From Salinarimonas rosea DSM 21201 (GTDB lineage Bacteria > Pseudomonadota > Alphaproteobacteria > Rhizobiales > Beijerinckiaceae), in contig NZ_AUBC01000004.1 of the NCBI RefSeq assembly GCF_000429045.1, forward strand, positions 62,001 to 126,000: 64,000 nucleotides of DNA. Direction: 5' to 3'. The number at the start of each line of letters is the position of its first letter. The first letter of the stretch is position 1. The position numbers and the translations under genes were made by a program. Below the pieces are notes generated by a model that saw only the letters and a program-made list of their open reading frames with translations, was not told the DNA's origin and searched no databases. Positions 46,135 through 55,578 of the stretch are shown in pieces.

Positions 46135-46842
46135 TCACACCGCCTGCGCCATCTCCGCCAGCACGGCTTCCGCGGCGGCACGCGGGTCCTCCGCGCGGAT
46201 GATCGGGCGGGCGACGACGAGGTGGTCCGCCCCCGCGGCGAGCGCGGCCGCCGGGGTCACGACGCGCTTCTGGTCGCCCGCCTCCGCGCCCGCGGGGCGG
46301 ATGCCCGGCGTGACGATCGCGATCTCCGCGCCGACGACGCCGCGCAGGCGCGCCGCCTCCGCCGCCGAGGCGACGATGCCGTCGATGCCGATGTCCCGGG
46401 CCTGCGCGGCGCGGCGCGAAACGAGGCTCGCGACATCGCCGGAGAACCCCGCCTCGGCGAGGTCGGCGTCGTCCCAGGAGGTCAGCACGGTGACGGCGAG
46501 GATCCGCAGGCCGCCGTCCCCGCGCCCGGCGACCGCCGCGCGCATGGTCTGCGGGTAGGCGTGCACCGTGAGGAAGTCGACTCCCATCGCCGCCACGGCG
46601 GCGACGCCCTCCTCGACCGTATTGGCGATGTCGTGGAGCTTGAAGTCGAGGAACACCTTCTTGCCCGCGTCGACCAGCTCGCGTGCGAAGCCGAGCCCGC
46701 CCGAGAAGCCGAGACGATAGCCGATCTTGTAGAACCGCCCCGCCTCGCCGATGCGGGCCACGAGGGCGCGGGCCTCCTCGACGGAGGGGACGTCGAGGCC
46801 GATGATCAGGCGCTCCTCGAGCGGGATCGTGGGACGGGTCAC
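46135..46842 (-). CDS. pyrF: Orotidine 5'-phosphate decarboxylase
   Basis: 235 residues from GTG at 46842. Active-site motifs are LIIGLDVPS, the [11 protein letters not shown] loop with the Asp-Lys-His-Asp tetrad, and VTPGIRP. It makes UMP in the last step of pyrimidine synthesis. It overlaps the nth stop by 4 bp (GTGA). Confidence 0.97.
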   Translation of the reverse strand: MTRPTIPLEERLIIGLDVPSVEEARALVARIGEAGRFYKIGYRLGFSGGLGFARELVDAGKKVFLDFKLHDIANTVEEGVAAVAAMGVDFLTVHAYPQTMRAAVAGRGDGGLRILAVTVLTSWDDADLAEAGFSGDVASLVSRRAAQARDIGIDGIVASAAEAARLRGVVGAEIAIVTPGIRPAGAEAGDQKRVVTPAAALAAGADHLVVARPIIRAEDPRAAAEAVLAEMAQAV

Positions 46843-47735
46843 GGGATCGGGTCCTCCTCGGGCTCGATGGTCGGCGTGGCGCCGGGCTTGCTCTTGCCGG
46901 GCTTCGGCGCGGGCGTCTTGTCCGGGAAGCGGCAGAGATCGGCGACGACGCAGCGCCAGCACTCGGGCTTCCTGGCCTTGCAGACGTAGCGGCCGTGCAG
47001 GATCAGCCAGTGATGCGCGTTGCGCCGGTAGGGTTCCGGCACGAGCGGGGTCAGCGCGGCCTCGATCGCGTCCGTGTCGCGCCCGTAGGCGAGCGGGATG
47101 CGGTGGGAGACGCGGAAGATGTGCGTGTCGACGGCGAGCGTCGGCTCGCCGAAGGCCACGTTCACGACGACGGCCGCCGTCTTGCGCCCGACACCGGGCA
47201 GCGTCTCGAGCACCGACCGGTCGGCCGGCACGGCGCCGCCGTGCTCCTCGACGAGGATGCGCGAGAGCGCGATCACGTTCTTCGCCTTGGCGTTGAACAG
47301 CCCGATCGTCTTGATGCGCTCGCGCACGCCCTCCTCGCCGAGCGCCAGCATCGCGGCCGGGGTGTCCGCCACCGGGAAGAGGACGCGCGTCGCCTTGTTG
47401 ACGCCCGCGTCCGTCGCCTGGGCCGAGAGCACGACGGCGACGAGGAGCGTGAAGGGGTTGGTGTACTCGAGGTCCGAGCGCGGGTCGGGATCGGCGGCGG
47501 CGAGGCGGCGGAAGATCTCGCGGCGCGTCTCCGCGTCGACGGGCCTGGGCGGCTTGCGGCCGATGGCGCCCGCGAACTTGGCCGCGGGCTTGCTCGTCCT
47601 CGGCTTCGGCTTCGGCTTAGAGGCCTTCTTCGCCGTCGCCGTCGTCGCGCTCCGTCCGCGAACGGGCCGCCCCTCCCCGCTCCCGTCGGCGGGTGCGGCG
47701 TCGGCGACCGTCTCCTCCGGCGATTTCGGGCGCAC
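46839..47735 (-). CDS. nth: Endonuclease III with long basic N-terminal extension
   Basis: 298 residues from GTG at 47735 (GGGAG 6 bases upstream). The catalytic core begins after about 75 residues of Lys/Pro/Ala-rich sequence ([15 protein letters not shown]). It has the helix-hairpin-helix [13 protein letters not shown] with catalytic Lys, Asp in AVDTHIF, and a C-x6-C-x2-C-x5-C iron-sulfur cluster ([17 protein letters not shown]). It removes oxidised pyrimidines and nicks AP sites. The basic arm may add DNA affinity. A short Pro/Lys tail follows the cluster. Confidence 0.96.
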   Translation of the reverse strand: MRPKSPEETVADAAPADGSGEGRPVRGRSATTATAKKASKPKPKPRTSKPAAKFAGAIGRKPPRPVDAETRREIFRRLAAADPDPRSDLEYTNPFTLLVAVVLSAQATDAGVNKATRVLFPVADTPAAMLALGEEGVRERIKTIGLFNAKAKNVIALSRILVEEHGGAVPADRSVLETLPGVGRKTAAVVVNVAFGEPTLAVDTHIFRVSHRIPLAYGRDTDAIEAALTPLVPEPYRRNAHHWLILHGRYVCKARKPECWRCVVADLCRFPDKTPAPKPGKSKPGATPTIEPEEDPIP

Positions 47736-47802
47736 GGCACACTCCCAAGCGGCGACCCGCGCGTTATACTCTCCCCCGCGACGACGGCAAGGCGTTCCCC
47801 CG

Positions 47803-48309
47803 ATGGCCGACACCGAGACCCGACGAGACCCTGCAGACGATCCCGCGCCGCTGTTCGCGGCGCGGATCACTCCGCACCGCTCGCTCGCGCCTTCGGGCGC
47901 GCGGCTGGTGCTCGTGCTGTGCTGCCTCGCGGCGGTGGGATCGAGCATCCCCTTCATCGTCCTCGGCGCCTGGCCCGTCGCCGGCTTCCTCGGCCTCGAC
48001 CTCGTCGCGCTGGCCATCGCCTTCAAGGCGAGCTTCCGCTCGGCCAAGGGCTTCGAGGAGGTGGTTCTCACGCCGCTCGAGCTTCTCTTCCGCAAGGTGA
48101 CGCATCGCGGGGAGCATTCCGAGCGGCGCTTCAACCCGCTCTGGACGCGGCTCGACCGGGAGCACGACGAGGACTACGGCCTGATGGCGCTCGCTCTCGT
48201 CTCCCGCGGCGAGCGCGTCGTCATCGCCCGCGAGCTCTCGCCGCCCGAGCGCGCGGACTTCGCCGACGCGTTCGGGGACGCGCTGGCGCGGGCGAAGCGG
48301 GGGCTCTGA
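47803..48309 (+). CDS. DUF2244 membrane protein
   Basis: 168 residues with two close membrane helices (about 35-55 and 57-75) and a cytoplasmic C-terminal domain. DUF2244 proteins are short integral membrane proteins typically next to nth in alphaproteobacteria, as here (divergent, 67 bp). Function unknown. A TATACT hexamer (47765-47770) could be its -10 box. Confidence 0.88.
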   Translation: MADTETRRDPADDPAPLFAARITPHRSLAPSGARLVLVLCCLAAVGSSIPFIVLGAWPVAGFLGLDLVALAIAFKASFRSAKGFEEVVLTPLELLFRKVTHRGEHSERRFNPLWTRLDREHDEDYGLMALALVSRGERVVIARELSPPERADFADAFGDALARAKRGL

Positions 48310-48325
48310 CGCCCACGCACCCGGA

Positions 48326-49231
48326 TCAGGGCGCGAAGTCCGCGTCCGGGTCGCGCGCCAGCGTCTCGAAGCAATGCGCGCGCATCCGCTCGGTGAGCAC
48401 CTGGACGTCGCGACCCTCGAGCGTCTCGGGCGCGATCGGCTTGCCGAAATGGATGTCGAAGCGCCGCCCGGTCTTGTTGAGCAGCTCGTAGAACACGGTC
48501 ATGTCGCGCAGCTCGGTGGAGACGCGCGCGAGGAAGTGGAACAGGCCGGAATTGCGCGCCCCCATGTGGATCGGCACGATCGGCGCGTCGTAGCGGCGCG
48601 CCAGCGCCAGCGCCGAGGACATCCAGGGGCGCTCGCACAGCCGCTTCTCGTCGTCGTTCCAGTAGGCGAGCCGTCCGGACGGGAACAGCACCACGGCGCG
48701 CTCGTCGTCGAAGGCGCGGGTGGAGAGGCGGATCGTCTCGCGGGTCTTCTCCCGCGTCTTGAAGGCGGAGCGCCACTCGACCGGCACGATGATGTCGGCG
48801 AGCCGCGGGTTGAGGCGGATCGCGTCGCGGTTGGCGAAGATCGACAGGTCCCGCCGGCGGCTCTTCACCGCGTCCCAGAGCGCGACGCCGTCGGCGATGC
48901 CGGTGGGGTGATTCGAGACGATGACGACCTTGCCCGTGGCAGGCAGCCGGTCGGCATTCGCCGTGCGCACGTCGAGCTTCAGGCGCTGGGAGAGATGCTC
49001 GAACACGGCGTCGGCCTGCAACGGCGCGATCGTCTCGGCCATGCGCACCGCCTCGGGGTAGCGCAGCACGCCCTCGACGAGCGGCTTCGCCGCCGGCCAC
49101 CACCACGCCTCCATGATCTTCTGGCCGCGCTCGGCGATGAGCGCGTCGACGATCTTCTGCGCGTCCGAGCGCGTGTCGACGCGGCCCACGAGAGCCTGGA
49201 GGCGCGCCTGCGTGCGGGACATGAGCTTCAT
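48326..49231 (-). CDS. PlsC-like acyltransferase
   Basis: 301 residues. An acyltransferase H-x4-D motif appears in NHPTGIAD, with a later FPSGRLAYW block and IVPIHMGARNSG. It resembles hemolysin-type or lysophospholipid acyltransferases that act at the inner membrane face. It is convergent with DUF2244. The ATG at 49231 is taken since GAGGGG lies upstream, though its spacing is long. Confidence 0.82.
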   Translation of the reverse strand: MKLMSRTQARLQALVGRVDTRSDAQKIVDALIAERGQKIMEAWWWPAAKPLVEGVLRYPEAVRMAETIAPLQADAVFEHLSQRLKLDVRTANADRLPATGKVVIVSNHPTGIADGVALWDAVKSRRRDLSIFANRDAIRLNPRLADIIVPVEWRSAFKTREKTRETIRLSTRAFDDERAVVLFPSGRLAYWNDDEKRLCERPWMSSALALARRYDAPIVPIHMGARNSGLFHFLARVSTELRDMTVFYELLNKTGRRFDIHFGKPIAPETLEGRDVQVLTERMRAHCFETLARDPDADFAP

Positions 49232-49588
49232 CGTCGGATCGCCCCCCTCGCGCTCGGCACCGGGCTCGCCCGGCCATCCTGATCGTGACTCCTGCCCGTC
49301 ATGTTTGACAAGTGGATGACGCCGCGCAGCGCTGGCGTGCATGTCGCACGTGCGCGCAGGGCATGGCCGGATCCGATTCGCGCCCGCTCGAAGCGCGCGA
49401 GCGAGGCGTCTGGCGATACGCGCGAAGGCGGCTTCTCGTTCCTCCGGCGGCCCGCAGCACAGGAGGCCGGCCTTCCGGCGCGCCGCGGCTCGGCGACGTC
49501 TCGGCTCGCGATCCCGGTGCTCTTCTCCAAGGGCACCGCCCCACACGACCGCTTGCCCCCGCCTCCGGAGCGTCTATACCGTCCTCTC
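49232..49588. other. 357-bp divergent gap upstream of pyrB
   Basis: The region separates the acyltransferase and pyrB starts. Open frames through it are not supported by a ribosome site or conserved motif. The only signal I can point to is the promoter-like pair just before pyrB. Confidence 0.5.
49553..49580 (+). promoter_or_regulatory. Candidate pyrB promoter
   Basis: TTGCCC (49553-49558) and TATACC (49575-49580) are spaced by 16 bases. The -10 hexamer ends only 8 bases before the pyrB ATG, which would put the transcript start almost on the start codon. No Shine-Dalgarno precedes that ATG, so the mRNA may be leaderless. Confidence 0.35.
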
Positions 49589-50533
49589 ATGCCCGACGCC
49601 CGCCCCCGCTATCCGCACCGCCATCTCCTCGGCATCGAGGGCCTCTCGCCTCTCGACATCGAGGCGTTGCTGGACGCGGCGGAGGAGGCCGTGGAGGTCT
49701 CGCGGCGGGTGGAGAAGAAGAAGTCCACGCTGCGGGGGCGCACGCAGATCAACCTGTTCTTCGAGCCCTCGACGCGCACCCAGGCCTCCTTCGAGCTCGC
49801 CGGCAAACGGCTGGGCGCCGACGTCATGAACATGGCGGTGGCCTCCTCCTCGGTGAAGAAGGGCGAGACGCTCGTCGACACCGCGGCGACGCTCAACGCG
49901 ATGCACCCCGACATCATCGTCGTGCGCCATCATTCCGCCGGCGCGGTGCATCTCCTCGCCCGCAAGGTCGACTGCGCGGTCGTCAACGCCGGCGACGGCG
50001 CGCACGAGCACCCGACGCAGGCGCTGCTCGACGCGCTGACGATCCGTTGCAACAAGGGGCGCATCCAGGGGCTCACCGTGGCGATCTGCGGGGACATCCT
50101 GCATTCGCGGGTCGCGCGCTCGAACATGATCCTGCTCGCGGCGCTCGGCGCCAAGGTGCGCCTCGTCGCGCCCTCGACGCTGCTCCCCGTCGGCATCGAG
50201 GCGCTGGGCTTCCCGTGCTTCTCGGACCTGCGCCGGGGCATCGCGGGCGCCGACATCGTCATGATGCTGCGGCTCCAGCGCGAGCGCATGCACGGCTCCT
50301 TCGTGCCCTCGGTGAAGGAGTATTTCCGCTACCACGGCCTCGACGCCGAGAAGCTCTCCCACGCCGCCCCCGACGCGCTCGTGATGCATCCCGGCCCGAT
50401 GAACCGGGGCGTCGAGATCGCCTCGGATGTGGCCGACGGCGCGCAGTCGCTCATCCGCGAGCAGGTGGAGATGGGCGTCGCGGTCCGCATGGCCGTCCTC
50501 GAGGCGCTGGCCTCGCATCTGCCGAACGGGTGA
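49589..50533 (+). CDS. pyrB: Aspartate carbamoyltransferase catalytic subunit
   Basis: 314 residues. Carbamoyl-phosphate motif [12 protein letters not shown], the 80s-loop Lys in [16 protein letters not shown] and HPGPMNRG are all intact. It makes carbamoyl-aspartate in pyrimidine synthesis. It leads an operon with a DUF4406 gene, a dihydroorotase-like gene, plsY and dprA. Class A-type ATCases need an associated dihydroorotase homologue for assembly, which matches the neighbour. There is no Shine-Dalgarno before the ATG. Confidence 0.96.
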   Translation: MPDARPRYPHRHLLGIEGLSPLDIEALLDAAEEAVEVSRRVEKKKSTLRGRTQINLFFEPSTRTQASFELAGKRLGADVMNMAVASSSVKKGETLVDTAATLNAMHPDIIVVRHHSAGAVHLLARKVDCAVVNAGDGAHEHPTQALLDALTIRCNKGRIQGLTVAICGDILHSRVARSNMILLAALGAKVRLVAPSTLLPVGIEALGFPCFSDLRRGIAGADIVMMLRLQRERMHGSFVPSVKEYFRYHGLDAEKLSHAAPDALVMHPGPMNRGVEIASDVADGAQSLIREQVEMGVAVRMAVLEALASHLPNG

Positions 50534-50537
50534 GACC

Positions 50538-50903
50538 ATGGCTGCACTGATGATCCTCGTCGCCGGCCCCTACCGATCCGGCACGGGCGACGACCCGGCG
50601 AGGATCCAGGCGAACGTCGACGCCATGACCGACACGGCGCTGGCGCTGTTCCGCGCCGGCCACCTGCCGGTGCTCGGAGAGTGGTACGCGCTCCCGCTCG
50701 TCGAGCGGGCGGGCTCGACCGGCATCGGGGACGCGGTCTTCGACGAGATCTTCCATCCGATCGCGCGCCGCCTCGTCGCCAAGTGCGACGGCGTGCTGCG
50801 GATCGGCGGGCGGTCGGCGGGAGCCGACGACATGGTCGCGACCGCGCGGGCGCACGGCAAGCGGGTCTTCCACGCCCTCGACGAGATCCCGAGCGCCGCA
50901 TGA
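50538..50903 (+). CDS. DUF4406 / nucleoside 2-deoxyribosyltransferase-like protein
   Basis: 121 residues. It begins ILVAGPYRSGTGDDPARI, like nucleoside 2-deoxyribosyltransferases, and continues with a Rossmann-like core ending in CDGVLRIGGRSAGAD. Its exact reaction is unknown. Lying between pyrB and the pyrC homologue and overlapping the latter by 4 bp, it may act on a nucleoside or nucleotide. Confidence 0.8.
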   Translation: MAALMILVAGPYRSGTGDDPARIQANVDAMTDTALALFRAGHLPVLGEWYALPLVERAGSTGIGDAVFDEIFHPIARRLVAKCDGVLRIGGRSAGADDMVATARAHGKRVFHALDEIPSAA

Positions 50904-52183
50904 CGAGCCTCGTCCTCCAAGACGCCCACCTCGTCGATCCCGAGCGCCTGCGGGAGGGTCGCGGCTCCGTCCTCGTCGAGAACGGCGTCATCGCCGATGT
51001 CGCCTGGGGCGCCGCGCCGCCGGCGCCGGAGGGCGCGCGGGTGATCGCCTGCGAGGGGCGCGTGCTGGCGCCCGGCCTCATCGACATGCGCGCCTTCGTC
51101 GGCGAGCCGGGCGCCGAGCATCGCGAGACGCTGGCCACGGCGAGCGAGGCCGCGGCCGCGGGTGGCGTGACCACCGTCGTGACGATGCCCGACACCGACC
51201 CCGCCGTCGACGAGCCGGCGATCGTCGACTACATGCTGCGCCGCGCCCGCGACACGGCCGTGGTGCGCGTCCTCCCCGCCGCCGCGCTGACCAAGGGCCG
51301 CGAGGGCAAGGAGATGACCGAGTTCGGCCTCCTCGGCGAGGCCGGCGCCGTCGCCTTCACCGACGGGGCGCGCTGCGTGACCAACGCGCGCGTGATGCGC
51401 CGCGCCCTGCTCTACGCCCGCGACGTCGGCGCACTCGTCATGAACCATTGCGAGGACCCCGATCTCGTCGGCGACGGGGTGATGAACGAGGGCGAGCTGT
51501 CCGCGCGTCTCGGGCTGCTCGGCATCCCCAAGGAGGCCGAGACGATCGTGCTCGAGCGCGACGTGCGCCTCGCCCGGCTCGCGGGCTCGCGCCTGCACGC
51601 GCCGATGCTCTCGTGCCCCGATTCGCTCGAGATCGCGCGCCGCGCGAAGGACGCGGGCATCGGCCTCAGCTGCGGCGTCTCGATCAACTCGCTGACGTTC
51701 AACGAGAACGACATCGGCGGCTACCGCACCTTCTTCAAGCTCTCCCCACCCTTGCGTGGCGAGGACGATCGCCAGGCGCTGATCGAGGCGCTGGTCGAGG
51801 GCACGATCGACGTGATCGTCTCCGACCACGACCCGCAGGACGTCGAGACCAAGCGCCTGCCCTTCGCGGAGGCCGCGAACGGCGCGCTCGGGCTCGAGAC
51901 CCTGCTCGCCGCGGGCCTGCGCCTCGTCCATGCCGACCGCATCTCCCTTCCGGCGCTCGTCGCCGCGATGACGTCGCGTCCCGCCGAGATCCTCGGCCTC
52001 GAGCAGGGCCGCCTCTCCCGCGGCGCGCCGGCCGACCTCATCCTGTTCGATCCCGACGAGCCCTGGGTGCTCGACAAGGCCGAGCTCCGGTCCCGCTCGA
52101 AGAACTCGCCCTTCGACGAGGCCCGCATGGAAGGACGCGTGCACCTGACGCTCGTCGCGGGGCGCGTGGCGTATTCGGCTTGA
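50900..52183 (+). CDS. Dihydroorotase homologue, probably non-catalytic (PyrC'/PyrX type)
   Basis: 427 residues, amidohydrolase fold. Where true dihydroorotases have D-x-H-x-H-x-R-x-P-G, this protein reads D62-M-R-A-F-V-G-E-P-G. Both metal-binding His residues are replaced (Arg64, Phe66), as is the substrate Arg (Gly68). The later His-His pair is also missing ([10 protein letters not shown]), though HCEDPD and SDHDPQD remain. Such homologues next to pyrB act as structural partners of ATCase in Pseudomonas (PyrC'). I expect the same here, with an active dihydroorotase encoded elsewhere. Confidence 0.85.
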   Translation: MTSLVLQDAHLVDPERLREGRGSVLVENGVIADVAWGAAPPAPEGARVIACEGRVLAPGLIDMRAFVGEPGAEHRETLATASEAAAAGGVTTVVTMPDTDPAVDEPAIVDYMLRRARDTAVVRVLPAAALTKGREGKEMTEFGLLGEAGAVAFTDGARCVTNARVMRRALLYARDVGALVMNHCEDPDLVGDGVMNEGELSARLGLLGIPKEAETIVLERDVRLARLAGSRLHAPMLSCPDSLEIARRAKDAGIGLSCGVSINSLTFNENDIGGYRTFFKLSPPLRGEDDRQALIEALVEGTIDVIVSDHDPQDVETKRLPFAEAANGALGLETLLAAGLRLVHADRISLPALVAAMTSRPAEILGLEQGRLSRGAPADLILFDPDEPWVLDKAELRSRSKNSPFDEARMEGRVHLTLVAGRVAYSA

Positions 52184-52199
52184 CGGAGAGCGATCGCCC

Positions 52200-52814
52200 A
52201 TGATCGTCGATTCGATGAACTGGGGCCTCGCCTGGCCCTACTATCTCGGCGCCCTCGTGCTGGGCTACCTCGCCGGCTCGATCCCCTTCGGGCTCCTGCT
52301 CACCAAGGCCGCGGGCCTCGGCGACGTGCGCAACATCGGCTCGGGCAACATCGGCACGACGAACGTGCTGCGCACGGGCCGCAAGGACCTCGCCGCGGCG
52401 ACGCTCGTCGGCGATGCGCTCAAGGGCACGGTGGCCGTGCTGATCGCGTGGCAATGGGGGCCCAACACCGCCGTGATCGCGGCCTTCGCCGCCTTTCTCG
52501 GCCATTGCTACCCGGTCTGGCTCGGGTTCAAGGGCGGCAAGGGGGTCGCGACCTACATCGGCGTGTTGTTCGGGCTCGACTGGCGGGTGGGGCTCCTGTT
52601 CTGCGCAGCCTGGCTTCTCGTCGCCTTCACCACCCGGTACTCGTCGCTCTCCGCCTTGGTCGGCAGCCTGACGGCACCACTCGCGCTGTGGTACGTCGGC
52701 GAGGGACAGATGGCGCAGCTTGCAATCCTGCTCACAATCCTGCTCTGGTGGAAGCATCGCGAGAACCTGAGACGGTTGCTCGCCGGCTCCGAGAGCAGGA
52801 TCGGGGGGAAATGA
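52200..52814 (+). CDS. plsY: Acyl-phosphate glycerol-3-phosphate acyltransferase
   Basis: 204 residues with five to six membrane helices. PlsY motifs are [28 protein letters not shown], and [18 protein letters not shown]. It transfers an acyl group from acyl-phosphate to glycerol-3-phosphate at the start of phospholipid synthesis. Its stop overlaps the dprA start by 4 bp (ATGA). Confidence 0.96.
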   Translation: MIVDSMNWGLAWPYYLGALVLGYLAGSIPFGLLLTKAAGLGDVRNIGSGNIGTTNVLRTGRKDLAAATLVGDALKGTVAVLIAWQWGPNTAVIAAFAAFLGHCYPVWLGFKGGKGVATYIGVLFGLDWRVGLLFCAAWLLVAFTTRYSSLSALVGSLTAPLALWYVGEGQMAQLAILLTILLWWKHRENLRRLLAGSESRIGGK

Positions 52815-54034
52815 CGCCACCTTTCAGCGACGACCAGCTGTTCGACTGGCTGCGCCTGATCCGCAGCGAGAACGTCGGCCCGCGCACCTTCCGCGCGCTC
52901 GTCAACCAGTTCGGCGGCGCACGGGCGGCGCTCGAGGCGCTGCCCGACCTCGCCCGCAAGTCCGGCCGCGCGCGCCTGCGGATCGCCGGCACCGCCGAGG
53001 TCGAGCGGGAGATGCAGGCGGCCCGCGCGGTGGGCGCGCGCTTCCTCGCCTCCGCCGCGCCGAGCTACCCGAAGGCGCTCCGCGCGATCGACACCGCCCC
53101 GCCGGTGATCTGCGTGCGCGGGGACGTCGAGGCGCTCGCCGCGCCCTGCGTCGCGATCGTCGGGTCGCGCAACGCGTCCGCGGCGGGCCGCACCTTCGCG
53201 GGACGCCTCGCCCGCGAGCTGGCCGACGCCGGTTTCGGCATCGTCTCGGGGCTCGCCCGCGGCATCGACACCGCCGCCCATGGCGCGGCGCCGGCAGCGA
53301 CGGTCGCTGTCCTCGCCGGCGGGCTCGGCCGCGTCTACCCGGCCGAGAACGAGCCGCTGCTGGCGCGGATCCTCGACGAGGGCGGCGCGGTCCTCTCCGA
53401 GATGCCGTTCGCCTGGGAGCCGAAGGCACGCGACTTCCCGCGCCGCAACCGCATCGTGTCGGGCCTGTCGCTCGGGACCGTCGTCGTGGAGGCGGCGCGC
53501 CGGTCGGGATCGCTGATCACGGCGCGTTTCGCCAACGAGCAAGGCCGCCTCGTCTTCGCCGTCCCCGGCTCGCCGCTCGATCCGCGGGCGGAGGGCGCCA
53601 ACGAGCTGATCCGCGAGGGCGCGACCCTGTGCGCCGCCGCCGACCACGTCGTCTCGGCGCTGATGCCGCTGATCGACGCGAGCTGGATCGAGAGCCTGGA
53701 GGCGCAGGAGGTCTCCGGGGCGATCGCCGCGGAGGCGCTGTGGGACGAGCTCGACTGGCTCGATTTCGGCGTTCCGCTGCCCCCTCCCCCGAGCGCGCCC
53801 CTCGTCGGAAGCGATCTCGAGGAGCCGCCGCCGGAGGGGCCGACCGCCGGCGGGGGTGCAGCCGACCCCGAGACCCGGCTCCTCGCGCTCCTGGGGCCCG
53901 CACCCGTCGGCATCGACGACCTCGCCCGGCAGTCCGGCCTGCCGATCGGGGCGGTGAACCGGGTGCTGACCGAGCTCGAGCTGTCCGGGCGGCTCGAGCG
54001 CCACGGCGGCAACGGCGTCTCGCTCGCACCGTGA
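52811..54034 (+). CDS. dprA: DNA-processing protein DprA
   Basis: 407 residues. An N-terminal SAM-like region precedes the Rossmann DprA core (about 85-290) with [46 protein letters not shown] and RSGSLITA. A winged-helix end domain (about 350-407) follows a Pro-rich linker. DprA loads RecA on incoming single-stranded DNA in transformation. It overlaps plsY by 4 bp. The genes that would show competence are not here. Confidence 0.95.
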   Translation: MTPPFSDDQLFDWLRLIRSENVGPRTFRALVNQFGGARAALEALPDLARKSGRARLRIAGTAEVEREMQAARAVGARFLASAAPSYPKALRAIDTAPPVICVRGDVEALAAPCVAIVGSRNASAAGRTFAGRLARELADAGFGIVSGLARGIDTAAHGAAPAATVAVLAGGLGRVYPAENEPLLARILDEGGAVLSEMPFAWEPKARDFPRRNRIVSGLSLGTVVVEAARRSGSLITARFANEQGRLVFAVPGSPLDPRAEGANELIREGATLCAAADHVVSALMPLIDASWIESLEAQEVSGAIAAEALWDELDWLDFGVPLPPPPSAPLVGSDLEEPPPEGPTAGGGAADPETRLLALLGPAPVGIDDLARQSGLPIGAVNRVLTELELSGRLERHGGNGVSLAP

Positions 54035-54069
54035 GCCGCCGCTGCGGCGGGAGCCCTGGCGGGGATCCT

Positions 54070-54095
54070 GGCAGGAGTGCCGGCAGGAGTGCCGG
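54070..54095. repeat. Two tandem 12-bp repeats forming a hairpin between dprA and a convergent gene
   Basis: GGCAGGAGTGCC occurs at 54070 and again at 54082. Across the second copy, CCGGCA (54080-54085) and TGCCGG (54090-54095) pair around GGAG. It lies directly before the stop of the minus-strand gene, so it may end transcription from both sides; there is no T-run. Confidence 0.5.
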
Positions 54096-54338
54096 TCAGA
54101 GGCGCCTGCGCGCCTCGGCCTCGGCTGCACGCTCCGCCTTCACGAGCTCCTGCGCCTCCATCCGCGCCATCTCGAGGAAGTAGGCCAGGAGATCGAGGTC
54201 GGAGCGGCGCGCGATCTCGCCCAGCTCGGCGGTGATCGCGCCGATGTAGCGCGCGGCTTCGTCGCGCGAGAGCGGCGACGCGCCTCGGCTGCCTCGGCCC
54301 GTCCCGGATGTGTGGTCGTGGTGATCGGCCGAGCTCAT
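54096..54338 (-). CDS. Small conserved alphaproteobacterial protein (80 aa)
   Basis: 80 residues from ATG 54338. A His-rich disordered start (SADHHDHTSG) leads into a helical part with SRDEAARYIGAITAELGEIA and DLDLLAYFLEMARMEAQE. I recall similar 'LAYFLEMARMEA' proteins from alphaproteobacteria as hypothetical. Probably a small soluble helical protein. It is convergent with dprA. An ATG 15 codons upstream is possible. Confidence 0.7.
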   Translation of the reverse strand: MSSADHHDHTSGTGRGSRGASPLSRDEAARYIGAITAELGEIARRSDLDLLAYFLEMARMEAQELVKAERAAEAEARRRL

Positions 54339-54449
54339 TCCCAATCCCGGGCTGACGGACGCAGGTGCAGAGCGTTCGTGCAACCTGTTCGAGCCGATCT
54401 ATTCGCTACAGCAAAAAGCCGATCATCTCCAGGACGTTTTTCTCGCATC

Positions 54450-55379
54450 TCACAATGCGAGCAGTGTGATCATGACGGGCATCGTCAACATGGCCGCGAG
54501 CGTCTGGAGCGTGATGATCTCCGCCATCAACGGCGCGTCGCCGCCCATCTGCTTGGCCAGGATGTAGCCGCCGCTCGCGGTCGGCACGCTCGACGCGATC
54601 GCCACGACGACGAGGTCGTCGCCGAAGACGCCGAAAAGACGCGCGAGGGTGACCGCGACGACCGGCAAAAGCAGCATCTTCACCGCGATCGCGAGCCAAT
54701 GCGCCCGTCCCGGCCGCGCGAGGCGGCGCATGTCGAGCCCCGCTCCCACGACGAGGAGCCCCGCCGCCAGCGCCGCCGCCCCGAGGATCTCGACGAAGTC
54801 CAGCGCCGGCGCGGGCACGACGAGGCCGCTCGCGTTGATCGCGACCCCGATGGCCGAGGACCAGATGAAGGGGTTCGTCACGATGGCGAGCAGGATCTGC
54901 CGGGCGCTCTGCGGAGGGCCGCCGGCGAACCGCACGAGTATGCCGATCGCCATGAGGTTGAGGAGCGGGATCATCACGGCGATGGCGACCGCCATCAGCG
55001 CGAGGCCGCGCTCGCCGTAGAGGCTGCCCCCGACCGCCAGCGCCACGAAGGTGTTCCAGCGCGTCGAGCCCTGGAACACGGAGGTGAAGCTCGGCCCGGA
55101 GATCCCCGCGCGCCGCTCCAGCGTCCGACGCGCGGCGAGGAGCCCGCCGGCATTGACGAAGATCGCCACGACGAGCGCGGCGCCGACGCCGCCCACGGGC
55201 ACCGTCGCCAGCTCCGCCTGCGCGAGCGTGGCGATGATGATCGCCGGGAAGAAGACGACGTAGGTCACCTTCTCGAGGCCGGGCCAGTGCTTCTCCTCGA
55301 CGAACCCCGTGACCCGCGCGAGCCAGCCGGCAGCGATGACCAGGAAGACGGGGACGAGCGAGGCGAGAACGCTGGACAT
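54450..55379 (-). CDS. AEC-family auxin-efflux-like transporter
   Basis: 309 residues with about ten membrane helices in two repeats. The start VLASLVPVFLVIAAGWLARV, and later FVALAVGGSLYG and IASSVPTASGGYILAKQMGGD, are typical of the AEC/BASS-like group. These carry small organic anions or malate-type compounds. Substrate not determinable. It has a 199-bp divergent gap to the Ca2+/Na+ exchanger gene. Confidence 0.88.
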   Translation of the reverse strand: MSSVLASLVPVFLVIAAGWLARVTGFVEEKHWPGLEKVTYVVFFPAIIIATLAQAELATVPVGGVGAALVVAIFVNAGGLLAARRTLERRAGISGPSFTSVFQGSTRWNTFVALAVGGSLYGERGLALMAVAIAVMIPLLNLMAIGILVRFAGGPPQSARQILLAIVTNPFIWSSAIGVAINASGLVVPAPALDFVEILGAAALAAGLLVVGAGLDMRRLARPGRAHWLAIAVKMLLLPVVAVTLARLFGVFGDDLVVVAIASSVPTASGGYILAKQMGGDAPLMAEIITLQTLAAMLTMPVMITLLAL

Positions 55380-55578
55380 CGGAGAGGCTCGGGCGGCGTG
55401 CGGCCGCGGGCGGGTGCTCGGCTGTGTCGGGCCGCGAACGCACGCGTGTCAAGCGTGCCGTCGCACGCGCCGATGTGCGTATCCGAGACGGGCGCCGGAA
55501 CCGTCGCCGTGGCGGGCCTGTTGGCGCACAGGCCGCCGCGGCACGGCACACGGGCGCGGCCGCCCCTCAGGAGGACCC

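Noticed and set aside
49301-49588. Upstream extension of pyrB in frame
   Set aside because: The extra residues have no ATCase similarity; the family N-terminus begins at 49589.
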